Part shown: in pieces, positions 24,246 through 31,453 of the stretch
Numbering within the stretch: the first letter of the stretch is position 1
Layout of the letters: each line of letters starts with the position of its first letter
Source: CAZTTG01 sp964615935
GTDB taxonomy: Bacteria; Planctomycetota; UBA1135; GCA-002686595
Direction: 5' to 3'
Assembly: GCA_964615935.1 (NCBI GenBank)
Contig: CAZTTG010000076.1
Location: 1-31,453, forward strand
DNA length: 31,453 nt
Position numbers and translations under genes: made by a program
The notes under the pieces: model-generated
The model's input: the letters and a program-made list of their open reading frames with translations, nothing else
Databases searched by the model: none
Told to the model about the DNA's origin: nothing

Positions 24246-25100
24246 CTACCGGGCGCAGGCCTCCTCGAGCAGGGTGCGCAGCACGCGCTGCAGGACGGTG
24301 CGGCGGTAGACGGCGGTCGAGCGCACGTCGTCGATGGGGGAGCAGTCCTCCCGCGCGGCCGCGCGAGAGGCGCGCCGCAGGAGCTCGGGCTCGGGCGCCC
24401 GACCGCACAGCTCGCGCTCGAGCGAGGGGAGCAGCACCGTGCGCTCGGCCACCGAGCCGGCGGCGGCGCGGACCCGCGAGATCCGACCCTCCTCCAGGGT
24501 GAGCGCCAGGGCCACCACCACCTTGGCGATGGACTGCGAGCGGCGCGTGCCCACCTTGCGGAAGGCGCGGCGCTCGCCCGCTGGACGCGGCGGGATCCAG
24601 ACGGACTCGATCAGCTCGTCGCTCCGCCGCGCGGTGGCGCGGTAGCCGGTGAGGAAGTCCCCGGCCGCGAGCTCGCGTCGACCCTCGACGGAGGCCAGCC
24701 GGATCCTCGCCTCGAGGGCCAGGAGCGCGGGCACCAGGTCGGCCGCGGGCGAGGCCGTGCCCAGGTTCCCGCCCAGGGTCGCGCGGTTGCGGATCTGGGG
24801 GGCGCCCACCTCGGCGGCGGCCCATGCGAGTAGGTCCGCCCGCTGGCGCACCTCGCTCGCGCTCTCCAGCTCGGCGCAGGTCGAGAGCGCGCCGAGGCGC
24901 AGGCCGCCGTCCTCGGCGGAGATGCCGCGGAGCTCGTCCACGCCCCGGACGTCGATCACCCGCGGCGGCCGCGGGCCGCCGACGTGGAGCTCCACCATCA
25001 GGTCGGTCCCGCCCGCCAGGATGCGCGCGTCCTCTCCGGCCTCGCGCAGGAGGGCCAGCGCGTCCGGGAGAGTGCGCGGAGAGTCGACCGCGGTGCTCAT
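24246..25100 (-). CDS. Molybdenum hydroxylase FAD-binding subunit
   Basis: This is the flavin subunit of a xanthine dehydrogenase/CO dehydrogenase-type molybdenum hydroxylase, 284 residues, passing electrons from the iron-sulfur subunit to NAD or another acceptor. ILAGGTDLMVEL (27-38) and RNRATLGGNLGTASPAADL (104-122) are the two FAD-binding signatures. The C-terminal domain from about 170 carries AFRKVGTRRSQSIAKV, as expected. Its ATG overlaps the stop of the 2Fe-2S gene by four bases, so it is third in the operon. Confidence 0.9.
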   Translation of the reverse strand: MSTAVDSPRTLPDALALLREAGEDARILAGGTDLMVELHVGGPRPPRVIDVRGVDELRGISAEDGGLRLGALSTCAELESASEVRQRADLLAWAAAEVGAPQIRNRATLGGNLGTASPAADLVPALLALEARIRLASVEGRRELAAGDFLTGYRATARRSDELIESVWIPPRPAGERRAFRKVGTRRSQSIAKVVVALALTLEEGRISRVRAAAGSVAERTVLLPSLERELCGRAPEPELLRRASRAAAREDCSPIDDVRSTAVYRRTVLQRVLRTLLEEACAR

Positions 25101-25579
25101 TCGGCGCCCTCCTCCCCCCCGGCCGCGGCCAGGACCGAGGCCAGGATCCCGGCGTAGCCCGTGCAGCGGCAGAGATTGCCCGCCAGGGCGCGGCGCGCGG
25201 CCTCCAGGTCGACGGGCTCTCCCCGGCGGCGGCGCTCGTCCAGGAAGGCGCGCGTCATGGCGATGGCGCCCGGGGTGCAGATGCCGCACTGCACGCCGCC
25301 GCGGGCCAGGAAGGCCTCGCCGATCGGCGCCAGGGACGGATCCTCGATGGTGGTGACGCGAGCGCCCTCCACCTGGCAGACGGGGACCAGGCAGGCGAGC
25401 GCCGCTTCACCGTCGATCAGGACCGTGCACGCGCCGCACTCGCCCTCGCCGCAGCCCTCCTTGGTGCCGGTCAAGCGGAGGTCCTCGCGCAGGACGTCGA
25501 TCAAGCGGCGCAGGGGATCGACCCCGGCGAGCTCCACCGGCTCGCCGTTGACGCGGAAGCGGATCGTGCGCGCGCTCAC
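25097..25579 (-). CDS. Molybdenum hydroxylase 2Fe-2S subunit
   Basis: This small electron-transfer subunit has 160 residues and two 2Fe-2S clusters. The plant-ferredoxin type cluster is held by Cys43, Cys48, Cys51 and Cys63 (CGEGECGAC). The helical-domain cluster uses Cys98, Cys101, Cys137 and Cys139 (CGICTPG and CRCTGY). All eight ligands are present. It starts at a GTG overlapping the stop of the Mo subunit (GTGA) and ends in an ATGA overlap with the FAD subunit, so the three are translationally coupled. Confidence 0.93.
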   Translation of the reverse strand: MSARTIRFRVNGEPVELAGVDPLRRLIDVLREDLRLTGTKEGCGEGECGACTVLIDGEAALACLVPVCQVEGARVTTIEDPSLAPIGEAFLARGGVQCGICTPGAIAMTRAFLDERRRRGEPVDLEAARRALAGNLCRCTGYAGILASVLAAAGGEEGAE

Positions 25580-27795
25580 GGGACCTCCTCCGGGTGCTGC
25601 TCCAGCCAGGCCGCGAGCAGGCGCTCGGGAGTCGCCGGCAGGTGCGTCGCGCGCACCCCGACGGCGTCCTCGATGGCCGAGACCACCGCGGGCGCGCCGC
25701 CGTCCATGGGCAGCTCGCCGACGCCCTTGGCCCCGAAGGGGCCGTGGCGGAAGGGCTCCTCCACGAGCTCCACCTCGATGGGCGGCGCGTCCAGGGTGCC
25801 GGGGATGATGCAGGTGGACATGCGGTCCTGCAGGAAGCGTCCCTCGCGGGTCTGGACCACCTCCAGGTGGGCGAAGCCGATCGACTGCAGGCTTCCGCCC
25901 CGGATCTGGCCCTCGACGAGGTCGGGCAGGATCGCCTTGCCCACGTCGACGACGGAGAGGAAGCGCGTCACCTCAACCTCGAAGGTGTCGAGGTCCACCT
26001 CGACCTCGGCCACGTCGGCGCCCCAGCCGTAGGCCGGGTAGGCGTCGCCGCGGTAGCGCTCCTCGTCCCACTCGAGACCCGGCGGCGAGGCGTAGACCCC
26101 CTCCGCGCGGCCCTCGCCGCCCTCCTCGAGGAAGCGCCTCGCGCGCTCGCGGAAGGGCGCCGGCGAGGGGTCGAAGGCCTCCAGGCGCCGCCTCAGCTCG
26201 CGGCAGGCCTTCGCCAGCACGCCGCCCACGACCATGCAGGTGCGCGAGGCCACCGTGGGCCCCGAGTCGGGCACGGCCGCGGTGTCGGGCGCGGCCACGG
26301 TCACGTCCTCGACCCCGGCGCCCAGGGCCTCGGAGGCGATGGCCTGCCACAGCACCTCGGTGCCCTGGCCGAAGTCGGTGGAGGAGGAGAGCACCCGGGC
26401 CCGGCCATCCGGCAAGAGCTCCACCGCCGCGCGCGCTCTCAGGAGCTCCTCGCCCGAGCCGGTGAAGCCCGCGCCGTGAAAGAAGAGCGCGAGGCCCACG
26501 CCCCGCCGCTTGCGGCCGGTCCGGGGTGCGCCCCAGCGGCGCTCCTCGAAGCCGCTGCGCTCGAGCGCGCGCTCGAGGACCTTCTCCGAGCCGACGCTCT
26601 CCGCCAGCACCTGCCCGGTGGCGGTCGAGTCGCCCACCCGCAGCAGGTTGAGCCGCCGCAGATGGGCCGGGTGCAGGCCCAGCTCGCTGGCGACGCGGTC
26701 CATGTGCCGCTCCACCGCGAAGCACACCTGGGGCGCGCCGAAGCCGCGGAAGGCGCCGTAGGGCACGTGATGGGTGCCGACCACCCGGCCGTGGACGCGC
26801 ACGTGGCCGCAGCGGTAGGGGCCCGCGGCGTGGATGCAGGCGCGCGAGAGCACCACCGGCGAGAGGGTGGTGTAGGCGCCGCCGTCGAGCAGGACCTCGA
26901 TCTCGGCCGCCAGCAGGCGCCCGTCCTCCGCCACCGCGGTCCGGTGGCGTACCAGCGAGGGGTGCCGCTTGGGGGTCACGGCGAGGTCCTCGGAGCGGTC
27001 CAGGATCATGCGCACCGGATGGCCGCTGGCGCGGGCCAGGAGCGCCGCGCAGCAGGCGAGCACCGAGGGGTAGTCCTCCTTGCCCCCGAAGCCCCCGCCG
27101 GTCGCGACCTGCTCCACCCGCGCGTCCTCGGGCTCGATGGCCAGGGCGCGGACCAGGGCGTTGCGAACGTAGTGGGGGCACTGCAGCGACCCCTTGACGG
27201 TCACGCGATCCCCGGACTCCGAGGCCCAGGCGACCACGCCCTGGGGCTCGATGTACATCTGCTCGTGGGTGTCGGTGCGGTAGGTGCCCTCGATCACCCG
27301 CTCCGCCCGCTCCAGGACTCCGGGCGCGTCGCCCTTCTCGATCAGGACCTCCTTGAAGACCTGCTCGGAGGCCTCCATGTCCAGGACCGGCTCGAGCTCC
27401 TCGATGCGCGGCCGGATGGCGGCCAGGGCCTCGGCCAGGGTCTGCGGATCGGGCGCCGCGACCAGCAGCAGGGGCTCCCCGCAGTGCCGGACCTCCTCCT
27501 CGGCGAGGATCGGCTGGTCGTCGACGATCATGGCGATCCGGTTGGCGCCGGGGATGTCCTGCCGGCGCACGAGGACCACCCGGTCGAGGTCGAAGTCCGG
27601 ATCGAAGTCGAAGCCCAGGAGCCGGCCGCGCGCCACGGGCGATCGCAGGCAGGCCCCCGTCCAGGCGCCGGGCACCTCCAGGTCGGCGACGTAGGGCGTG
27701 CGGCCGCGGACCTTGTCTGGCCCGTCGGGTCGGGGGAGGGGGCGTCCGATGGAGCCGGGCATGGGGCCCGAGGGTGGGGTCTGGGGCCCCTCCAT
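25576..27795 (-). CDS. Molybdenum hydroxylase molybdopterin-binding subunit
   Basis: This is the catalytic subunit of a xanthine dehydrogenase-family enzyme, hydroxylating a purine or other heterocycle or aldehyde with water as oxygen source. It has 739 residues, normal for a stand-alone Mo subunit. GRPLPRPDGPDKVRGRTPYVAD opens the a/b hammerhead domain in family style. GGGFGGKE (233-240) and AFRGFGAPQ bind the molybdopterin cofactor, and GAKGVGELP supplies the catalytic Glu694. The substrate cannot be read from sequence. It heads the operon Mo, 2Fe-2S, FAD. ATG 27795 lacks a good ribosome site; an internal ATG at 27762 is possible. It is divergent from the pseudopilin gene. Confidence 0.9.
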   Translation of the reverse strand: MEGPQTPPSGPMPGSIGRPLPRPDGPDKVRGRTPYVADLEVPGAWTGACLRSPVARGRLLGFDFDPDFDLDRVVLVRRQDIPGANRIAMIVDDQPILAEEEVRHCGEPLLLVAAPDPQTLAEALAAIRPRIEELEPVLDMEASEQVFKEVLIEKGDAPGVLERAERVIEGTYRTDTHEQMYIEPQGVVAWASESGDRVTVKGSLQCPHYVRNALVRALAIEPEDARVEQVATGGGFGGKEDYPSVLACCAALLARASGHPVRMILDRSEDLAVTPKRHPSLVRHRTAVAEDGRLLAAEIEVLLDGGAYTTLSPVVLSRACIHAAGPYRCGHVRVHGRVVGTHHVPYGAFRGFGAPQVCFAVERHMDRVASELGLHPAHLRRLNLLRVGDSTATGQVLAESVGSEKVLERALERSGFEERRWGAPRTGRKRRGVGLALFFHGAGFTGSGEELLRARAAVELLPDGRARVLSSSTDFGQGTEVLWQAIASEALGAGVEDVTVAAPDTAAVPDSGPTVASRTCMVVGGVLAKACRELRRRLEAFDPSPAPFRERARRFLEEGGEGRAEGVYASPPGLEWDEERYRGDAYPAYGWGADVAEVEVDLDTFEVEVTRFLSVVDVGKAILPDLVEGQIRGGSLQSIGFAHLEVVQTREGRFLQDRMSTCIIPGTLDAPPIEVELVEEPFRHGPFGAKGVGELPMDGGAPAVVSAIEDAVGVRATHLPATPERLLAAWLEQHPEEVP

Positions 27796-27875
27796 TCAAG
27801 GGGAGGGGGTCGGTGGGGATGGATCCGGCGGTTTCGTTCAAGTCGCTCCCGAGCCGCGCCGACCCAAGCGAGACG

Positions 27876-28463
27876 ATGCCCCCCAAGCCTGCTCCCCTCC
27901 CCCGACGCGTTCACCGGGCCGGCATGACGATGATCGAGATCGTCCTGGTGGCCGTGATCCTCTCGATCCTGACCGCCACCCTCCTGCCGCGCGTGGCCGG
28001 CCTGGCCGAGCGCAGCCGCGTGGCCAAGGCGCTGATCCTGGTCGACGTGCTCCGCAAGGCGGGATCCAACTTCCGCGCGGACATGGGCAAGTACGGCCGG
28101 GAGCTGGCCGGCGGCGCGATCCCCGACCGGGAGCTCAGCGCGCCGCAGACGACCGATCGCTGGAAGGGGCCGTACATCGAGAGGCCCCTCGTGGACCACA
28201 TGACCAACCCCTTCGGGGGCCGGATCAGCCTGTTCAGCAAGATCGACGCCCACGGCTGGATCCCGGGCTTCGACCTCGACGGCGACGGCAAGCTGGACGT
28301 GAAGGGCAGCGGGAACATGCTGTGGCTTAGCGGCGTGCCCGAGAGCGCCGCGAAGCGCATCGACGGGAAGCTGGACGAGGGCACGCCCGGCGGCTGGGCC
28401 GAGACCGGCGGCGTGCGCTGGAAGCCCGCGGACGAGGCGCTCTTCGTGTTGCTGGGCATCTGA
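27876..28463 (+). CDS. Type IV pilin-like pseudopilin (GspG-like)
   Basis: This encodes 195 residues. Residues 13-40 form a class III (prepilin) signal: HRAG then MTMIEIVLVAVILSILTATL, with predicted cleavage after Gly16 and Glu at mature position +5 (Glu21). The residue after the cleavage site is Met rather than Phe, which is tolerated. The mature part contains KWKGPYIE-like and TNPFGG segments and an FDLDGDGKLDV stretch, reminiscent of major pseudopilins with a calcium loop. No secretion or assembly genes are nearby, so it is an orphan minor or major pseudopilin. Longer in-frame starts (27774, 27819) would overlap or crowd the divergent Mo-subunit start. Confidence 0.75.
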   Translation: MPPKPAPLPRRVHRAGMTMIEIVLVAVILSILTATLLPRVAGLAERSRVAKALILVDVLRKAGSNFRADMGKYGRELAGGAIPDRELSAPQTTDRWKGPYIERPLVDHMTNPFGGRISLFSKIDAHGWIPGFDLDGDGKLDVKGSGNMLWLSGVPESAAKRIDGKLDEGTPGGWAETGGVRWKPADEALFVLLGI

Positions 28464-28556
28464 GCGGCCCTCCCGGGAAGCCGCCCAGCGGCCCTGCCGC
28501 GGATTGCCCGGAGCGGATCGACGGGGATCCGATCGCGGGGGTACCGTGTCGGGACC

Positions 28557-29585
28557 ATGATCGAGCCGATCCTCGCCGCGGCCGCGGCCCTCGCCCCGCT
28601 CCAGGAGCCCGCCGGACACGCGCCCGTGCCGGTCCCCTCCGTCCGCATCTGGGACCGGGCCCCGCACAACGCCTTCACCGACCTGATCCGCTTCGAGAGG
28701 CGCTTCTACTGCACCTTCCGCGAGGCGTCCGGGCACGTGCCCGGGAAGTCGGGAGCCGACGGGACGATCCGGGTCATCGCCTCGGAGGACGGCGAGGCGT
28801 GGGAGTCGGCGGCCCTGCTCGAGGTCGAGGGCATCGACCTGCGCGACCCCAAGCTCTCGATCACCCCCGACGGCAGGCTCATGGCGCTCCTCGGCGGATC
28901 GCACTACGAGGCCGGCGAGATTCTGGATCGCCTGCCGCGGGTCTCCTTCTCCGACGCCGAGGGCGCGGGCTTCTGCGAGCCGATCGAGGTCGAGATGGAC
29001 CCGGCCATCGCGGGTCCGAACGACTGGCTGTGGCGCGTCACCTGGCGCGAGGGCGTGGCCTGGGGAGTCGTCTACCAGGCCGTCTCCGAGGAGTGGGGGC
29101 TCCACCTGGTCCGGAGCGCGGACGGCATCCGCTACGAGCAAGTCAGCCCCCTGGACCTCGACGGCCGACCCAACGAGGCGACCATCCGGTTCCTCGGGGA
29201 CGGCGAGATGCTCATGGTGGTGCGGCGCGAGGGCGGGGATCGCAGGGGGGCGCTCGGCCGAGCTCGGCCGCCCTACCGGGACTGGAGCTGGAGCCCGATC
29301 GACCGACGGCTGGGCGGCCCGGACCTCGCGCTGCTGCCGGACGGCGGCCTGGTGCTGGGGACGAGGCGGTACCGGGAGAAGGCGTACACGACCGTCCTGG
29401 GCCGGCTCGGGCTCGACGGGAGCTTCGAGCGGCGCCTCGAGCTCCCAAGCGGCGGGGACACCAGCTACCCCGGCCTCCTGGTGCACGGGGAGCACCTGTG
29501 GGTCTCCTACTACTCGAGCCACGAGCCGGGCGTGGGGACCGCGATCTACCTGGCGAAGGTGCCGCTGGAGGTGCTCGCGGAGTAG
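28557..29585 (+). CDS. Secreted sialidase/BNR-like beta-propeller protein
   Basis: This 342-residue protein belongs to the exo-alpha-sialidase-like superfamily. A weak signal peptide (IEPILAAAAALAPLQ) precedes six-bladed propeller segments: HNAFTDLIRFERRFYCTFREA, an Asp-box-like SEDGEAWES, LRDPKLSITPDGRLMALLGG, a second box-like SADGIRYEQ, and PNEATIRFLGDGEMLMVVRREGG. These proteins act on glycans in some lineages, but many relatives in environmental bacteria are uncharacterised, so enzyme activity is not assured. No clear ribosome site precedes the ATG. The sigma factor gene follows 73 bases after its stop. Confidence 0.72.
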   Translation: MIEPILAAAAALAPLQEPAGHAPVPVPSVRIWDRAPHNAFTDLIRFERRFYCTFREASGHVPGKSGADGTIRVIASEDGEAWESAALLEVEGIDLRDPKLSITPDGRLMALLGGSHYEAGEILDRLPRVSFSDAEGAGFCEPIEVEMDPAIAGPNDWLWRVTWREGVAWGVVYQAVSEEWGLHLVRSADGIRYEQVSPLDLDGRPNEATIRFLGDGEMLMVVRREGGDRRGALGRARPPYRDWSWSPIDRRLGGPDLALLPDGGLVLGTRRYREKAYTTVLGRLGLDGSFERRLELPSGGDTSYPGLLVHGEHLWVSYYSSHEPGVGTAIYLAKVPLEVLAE

Positions 29586-29658
29586 CCGACCGAGAGACGG
29601 CGAATCGAGCGTGGGATGGCGAGGCCCCGGGGGTCTCGAGGGCAGAGGAGCGATCGAA

Positions 29659-30174
29659 GTGCCCGCGGAAAAGGACTGGATCGAGCTCCACCGGCAGACG
29701 GTGCGGCCCCTGTACGCCTGGATCAGCCGGCGGGCGGGCGGCGACCGGGAGATGGCCGAGGACGTCACCCAGGAGACCTGGCTGCGTGCGCTCTCGGCCT
29801 GGCGGAGGCGGGGCTTTCCGGCCGCGCCCCTGGCTTGGCTGGAGACCACCGCCGGCAACCTGATCCGCAACCACTTCCGGCGCATGCGGCCCGGTCGGCT
29901 CGACCAGGCCGAGGTCGCCTCCCTCGCGGACGAGCCCCGACCCACCTCGCCCGACGCGGCCGCCTTGCTGCACCGGGCGCTCGCGCGCCTGCGCGCCGCC
30001 CAGCGCCGCCTGATCGAGGCCCACCACCTCGACGGCCGCAGCCTGGCGACCATCGCCGGCGAGATGGGTCTCAGCGAGCGGGCGGTCGAGGGCCGGCTGC
30101 GCCGTTCGCGCCTGGCCCTGAAGCGCAGACTGGTCTCCCTCGCGGGGGGGACCGAAGCCGGAGAACCGTCATGA
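29659..30174 (+). CDS. ECF-type RNA polymerase sigma factor
   Basis: This is an extracytoplasmic-function sigma factor of 171 residues. Region 2 (12-79) contains AEDVTQETWLRAL and the -10 reading helix to LIRNHFRRMR. Region 4 (about 105-157) contains AHHLDGRSLATIAGEMGLS, a helix-turn-helix that reads the -35 element, then VEGRLRRSRLALKR. GTG 29659 is chosen because AGAGGAG at 29644-29650 stands eight bases upstream; an in-frame start 48 bases earlier has no such site. The stop overlaps the next gene (ATGA), which encodes a one-helix membrane protein, the usual place for an anti-sigma factor. Confidence 0.88.
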   Translation: MPAEKDWIELHRQTVRPLYAWISRRAGGDREMAEDVTQETWLRALSAWRRRGFPAAPLAWLETTAGNLIRNHFRRMRPGRLDQAEVASLADEPRPTSPDAAALLHRALARLRAAQRRLIEAHHLDGRSLATIAGEMGLSERAVEGRLRRSRLALKRRLVSLAGGTEAGEPS

Positions 30175-31097
30175 GCGAGCCCGAACGAGCGCGTCCCGAG
30201 TTCCTCGACCATCTCGAGTGGCAGCTCCGCACCGAGCTGCGCCGCCAGAGGCGCTTCGAGGAGCCGAGCCCGCCTCGCGGCTGGCGGACCCTGCGCCTGG
30301 CCGCCCTGGTGGTGCTCTCGATCACCTTCGGCGCGGCCGGGGTGATCGCCGCCGAGCGCATCCAGGAGTCCGGGCGGCGGGACCTCCTGCTGCAGCGGGT
30401 CCAGGTGCGGATGCGGAGCGCCGAGGAGCGCCGCCAGCTCCTCGAGGAGGACCTGACGCGAACCGAGATGCTCGTCGAGACCGGGCGCGCGCAGCAGGGG
30501 GAAGCCGACCAGAGCCGGGGCCGGCTCGAGGCCGTCGTCCTGGAAGGGGGGCGGCTGCGGCTGGACCTCGAGGAGATCCAGGCCTCGGGTCGCGAGCCGC
30601 GGCTCGAGCTCTCCGCGCCGCGGGTCGGGGGCCGGGACTTCGTCGGGGAGCGCATCGAGCTCGACCTGCGGGCCGCGGAGCGCCGGCTGGAGCGCGAGCG
30701 GCAGCGGGAGGAGCGCGTGCAGAGGATGGGGGAGATGGGGCTCGCCTCTTCCTCGGAGATCGCGAAGGCCTCCGTCGGGGCTCGCCGCGAGGAGCTCCTC
30801 ATCAGCGAGCTGAAGGTCCGCCGCCGGCTGCGGGCCGACTTCCTGGTCGGCCGGATCGACGCGCGGCGCGTCGAGCTCGAGGCCATGCGGGAGGGGGCTC
30901 AGGGGCGGCTCGCCCAGGCGGAGAGCCGGCTGGAGCACGCGCGGCCGGAGATCGATCGGCTCCGGACCCTGAACGAGGCGGGGCTCGTCTCCCCGACCGA
31001 GCTTCACCGGGCGGAGGTCGAGCAGCGGGAGGCCCAGGGAGAGCTGGAGCTCGCCCGGATCGAGCTCGCGTTGATCGAGGAGGACCTTTGGGACTGA
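30171..31097 (+). CDS. Single-pass membrane coiled-coil protein, putative anti-sigma partner
   Basis: This encodes 308 residues. A charged N-terminal segment of 40 residues (EFLDHLEWQLRTELRRQRRF) faces the cytoplasm. One membrane helix follows at 42-62, then about 240 residues rich in Glu, Arg, Leu and Ala with heptad spacing, predicted as long coiled coils. The repeated GLxSxxE turns (MGLASSSEIAKA, AGLVSPTELHRAEV) resemble the hairpin tips of HlyD/TolC-type proteins. Coupling to the sigma gene by ATGA and the topology suggest it senses and restrains that sigma factor. It has no cysteine, so it is not a zinc-binding anti-sigma of the ZAS type. Function is inferred from position. Confidence 0.7.
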   Translation: MSEPERARPEFLDHLEWQLRTELRRQRRFEEPSPPRGWRTLRLAALVVLSITFGAAGVIAAERIQESGRRDLLLQRVQVRMRSAEERRQLLEEDLTRTEMLVETGRAQQGEADQSRGRLEAVVLEGGRLRLDLEEIQASGREPRLELSAPRVGGRDFVGERIELDLRAAERRLERERQREERVQRMGEMGLASSSEIAKASVGARREELLISELKVRRRLRADFLVGRIDARRVELEAMREGAQGRLAQAESRLEHARPEIDRLRTLNEAGLVSPTELHRAEVEQREAQGELELARIELALIEEDLWD

Positions 31098-31125
31098 GTC
31101 GGTCACGACCCTCGGCCCCGCCGTT

Positions 31126-31153
31126 CATCTGCGGGGCGTAGCCCCGCCAGATG
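31126..31153. terminator. Hairpin between convergent genes
   Basis: CATCT-GCGGGGC (31126-31137) pairs with GCCCCGC-(C)-AGATG (31141-31153) around GTA. That is twelve pairs with one bulged C. It lies between the coiled-coil gene and the convergent partial gene and could end transcription from both sides. No T-run follows; a GC-only stretch of about 40 bases does. Confidence 0.55.
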
Positions 31154-31199
31154 CAACTGCGGGGCGCCGGGCCGCGGCCGCCGGCCGCCGGCACCGGCG

Positions 31200-31453
31200 C
31201 TACTTCACCTGCTTGATCTGCACGCCCCGGCGCTCGCGGCTGATCTCGTCCTGCAGGCGCTGCTGGCGCTGCATCTGGTTGTCGAAGTTGAAGTCGAGCA
31301 CGTTCTTGAAGTACTCCTGCTGCTGGGGGCTCTCCAGGAGCTCCAGCCCTTCGAGCGATTTGGAGGCCTCGGGGAGGCGCCCCGGGTCCATCGCCAGCGA
31401 GGTGGTTCCGCGGTGGAAGGCGTAGTGCTTGCGGTCCAGGCGGGCGATCACCG
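31200..31453 (-). CDS. Uncharacterised protein, 5' end outside window
   Basis: The C-terminal 83 or so residues of a protein run in from the right edge and stop at 31200. The visible part is polar and helical, ending in a Gln/Arg-rich stretch (NQMQRQQRLQDEISRERRG) and KQVK. A GTG at 31451 could be internal or a start; the frame stays open to the window edge, so a longer protein is likely. No family was recognised. Confidence 0.55.
   Translation of the reverse strand, partial: VIARLDRKHYAFHRGTTSLAMDPGRLPEASKSLEGLELLESPQQQEYFKNVLDFNFDNQMQRQQRLQDEISRERRGVQIKQVK

Noticed and set aside
24233..24502. A short plus-strand frame that might continue the truncated acetyltransferase.
   Set aside because: Its product is Arg/Ala/Gly-rich with no acetyl-CoA loop or SVYV strand, and it is antisense to the FAD subunit.
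30171..31097. A HlyD membrane-fusion protein of an efflux system.
   Set aside because: It has coiled-coil hairpin motifs but no lipoyl or beta-barrel domain and no transporter neighbours; coupling to the sigma gene fits an anti-sigma partner better.
27528..31106. A 1192-codon open frame on the minus strand, with similar long frames at 9166-12231 (minus), 25594-27927 (plus) and 14460-15980 (plus).
   Set aside because: Each is antisense to genes with clear family motifs and intact coupling signals, so these are GC-driven shadows.
31154..31199. A CRISPR-like or simple tandem repeat in the GC-only stretch.
   Set aside because: It is an irregular run of CCG/GCC units under 50 bases with no regular repeat-spacer pattern.

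Overview
This is a high-GC bacterial chromosome segment, roughly 70% GC by eye, with a visibly poorer stretch at about 1-1600. Paired DUF1501/DUF1800 genes, secreted WD40 and NPCBM proteins, a sialidase-like protein and an ECF sigma factor fit Planctomycetota or a similar high-GC environmental lineage (Myxococcota, Gemmatimonadota, Acidobacteriota). There is no rRNA or marker gene here, so the taxon is an inference. I saw no tRNA, rRNA, CRISPR array, transposase or integrase.

Layout. 1-1601: three small co-oriented genes (a PD-(D/E)XK nuclease-like protein, a double-CPxC zinc-ribbon membrane protein and a lipoprotein). Gene-free spacers separate them, and two of these share a repeat, so the stretch resembles a cassette or accessory island. 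1718-2371: KDPG/KHG aldolase. 2446-4525: a type IV toxin-antitoxin/abortive-infection operon (AbiEi-AbiEii) with a clear sigma70-type promoter, a large dyad in its leader and a WYL-like domain fused to the toxin. 4557-9431 (minus): a methyltransferase and two paralogous membrane-anchored carboxypeptidase-regulatory-like proteins. 9606-10964 (minus): a Glu/Leu/Phe/Val dehydrogenase-like enzyme. 11153-13672: a selenium-type operon (YedE transporter, class V aminotransferase/selenocysteine lyase-like enzyme, DUF3343). 13685-14254 (minus): a four-helix membrane protein. 14433-17275 (minus): the DUF1800-DUF1501 operon.

17361-23416 is a locally duplicated region. Two secreted WD40 proteins are followed by an NPCBM protein. 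The first WD40 copy has lost its N-terminal propeller and carries a frameshift in a 7-C run. The spacer between the copies is a scar containing the start of the NPCBM gene joined to a piece of the DUF1800 gene, with a 10-bp microhomology at the join, so the duplication can be reconstructed. 23424-24236: a Mug-type DNA glycosylase and a truncated GNAT acetyltransferase. 24246-27795 (minus): a three-gene molybdenum hydroxylase operon (Mo subunit, 2Fe-2S subunit, FAD subunit) with 4-nt overlaps. 27876-31097: a lone pseudopilin, a sialidase-like protein, and an ECF sigma factor translationally coupled to a membrane-anchored coiled-coil protein. A strong hairpin then separates these from a convergent gene cut by the window edge.

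The selenium trio and the Mo hydroxylase lie about 11 kb apart. Together they hint at a selenium-dependent molybdenum hydroxylase pathway, although selD is not in the window. The most distinctive items are the AbiE operon with its leader dyad and toxin-WYL fusion, and the WD40 duplication scar.
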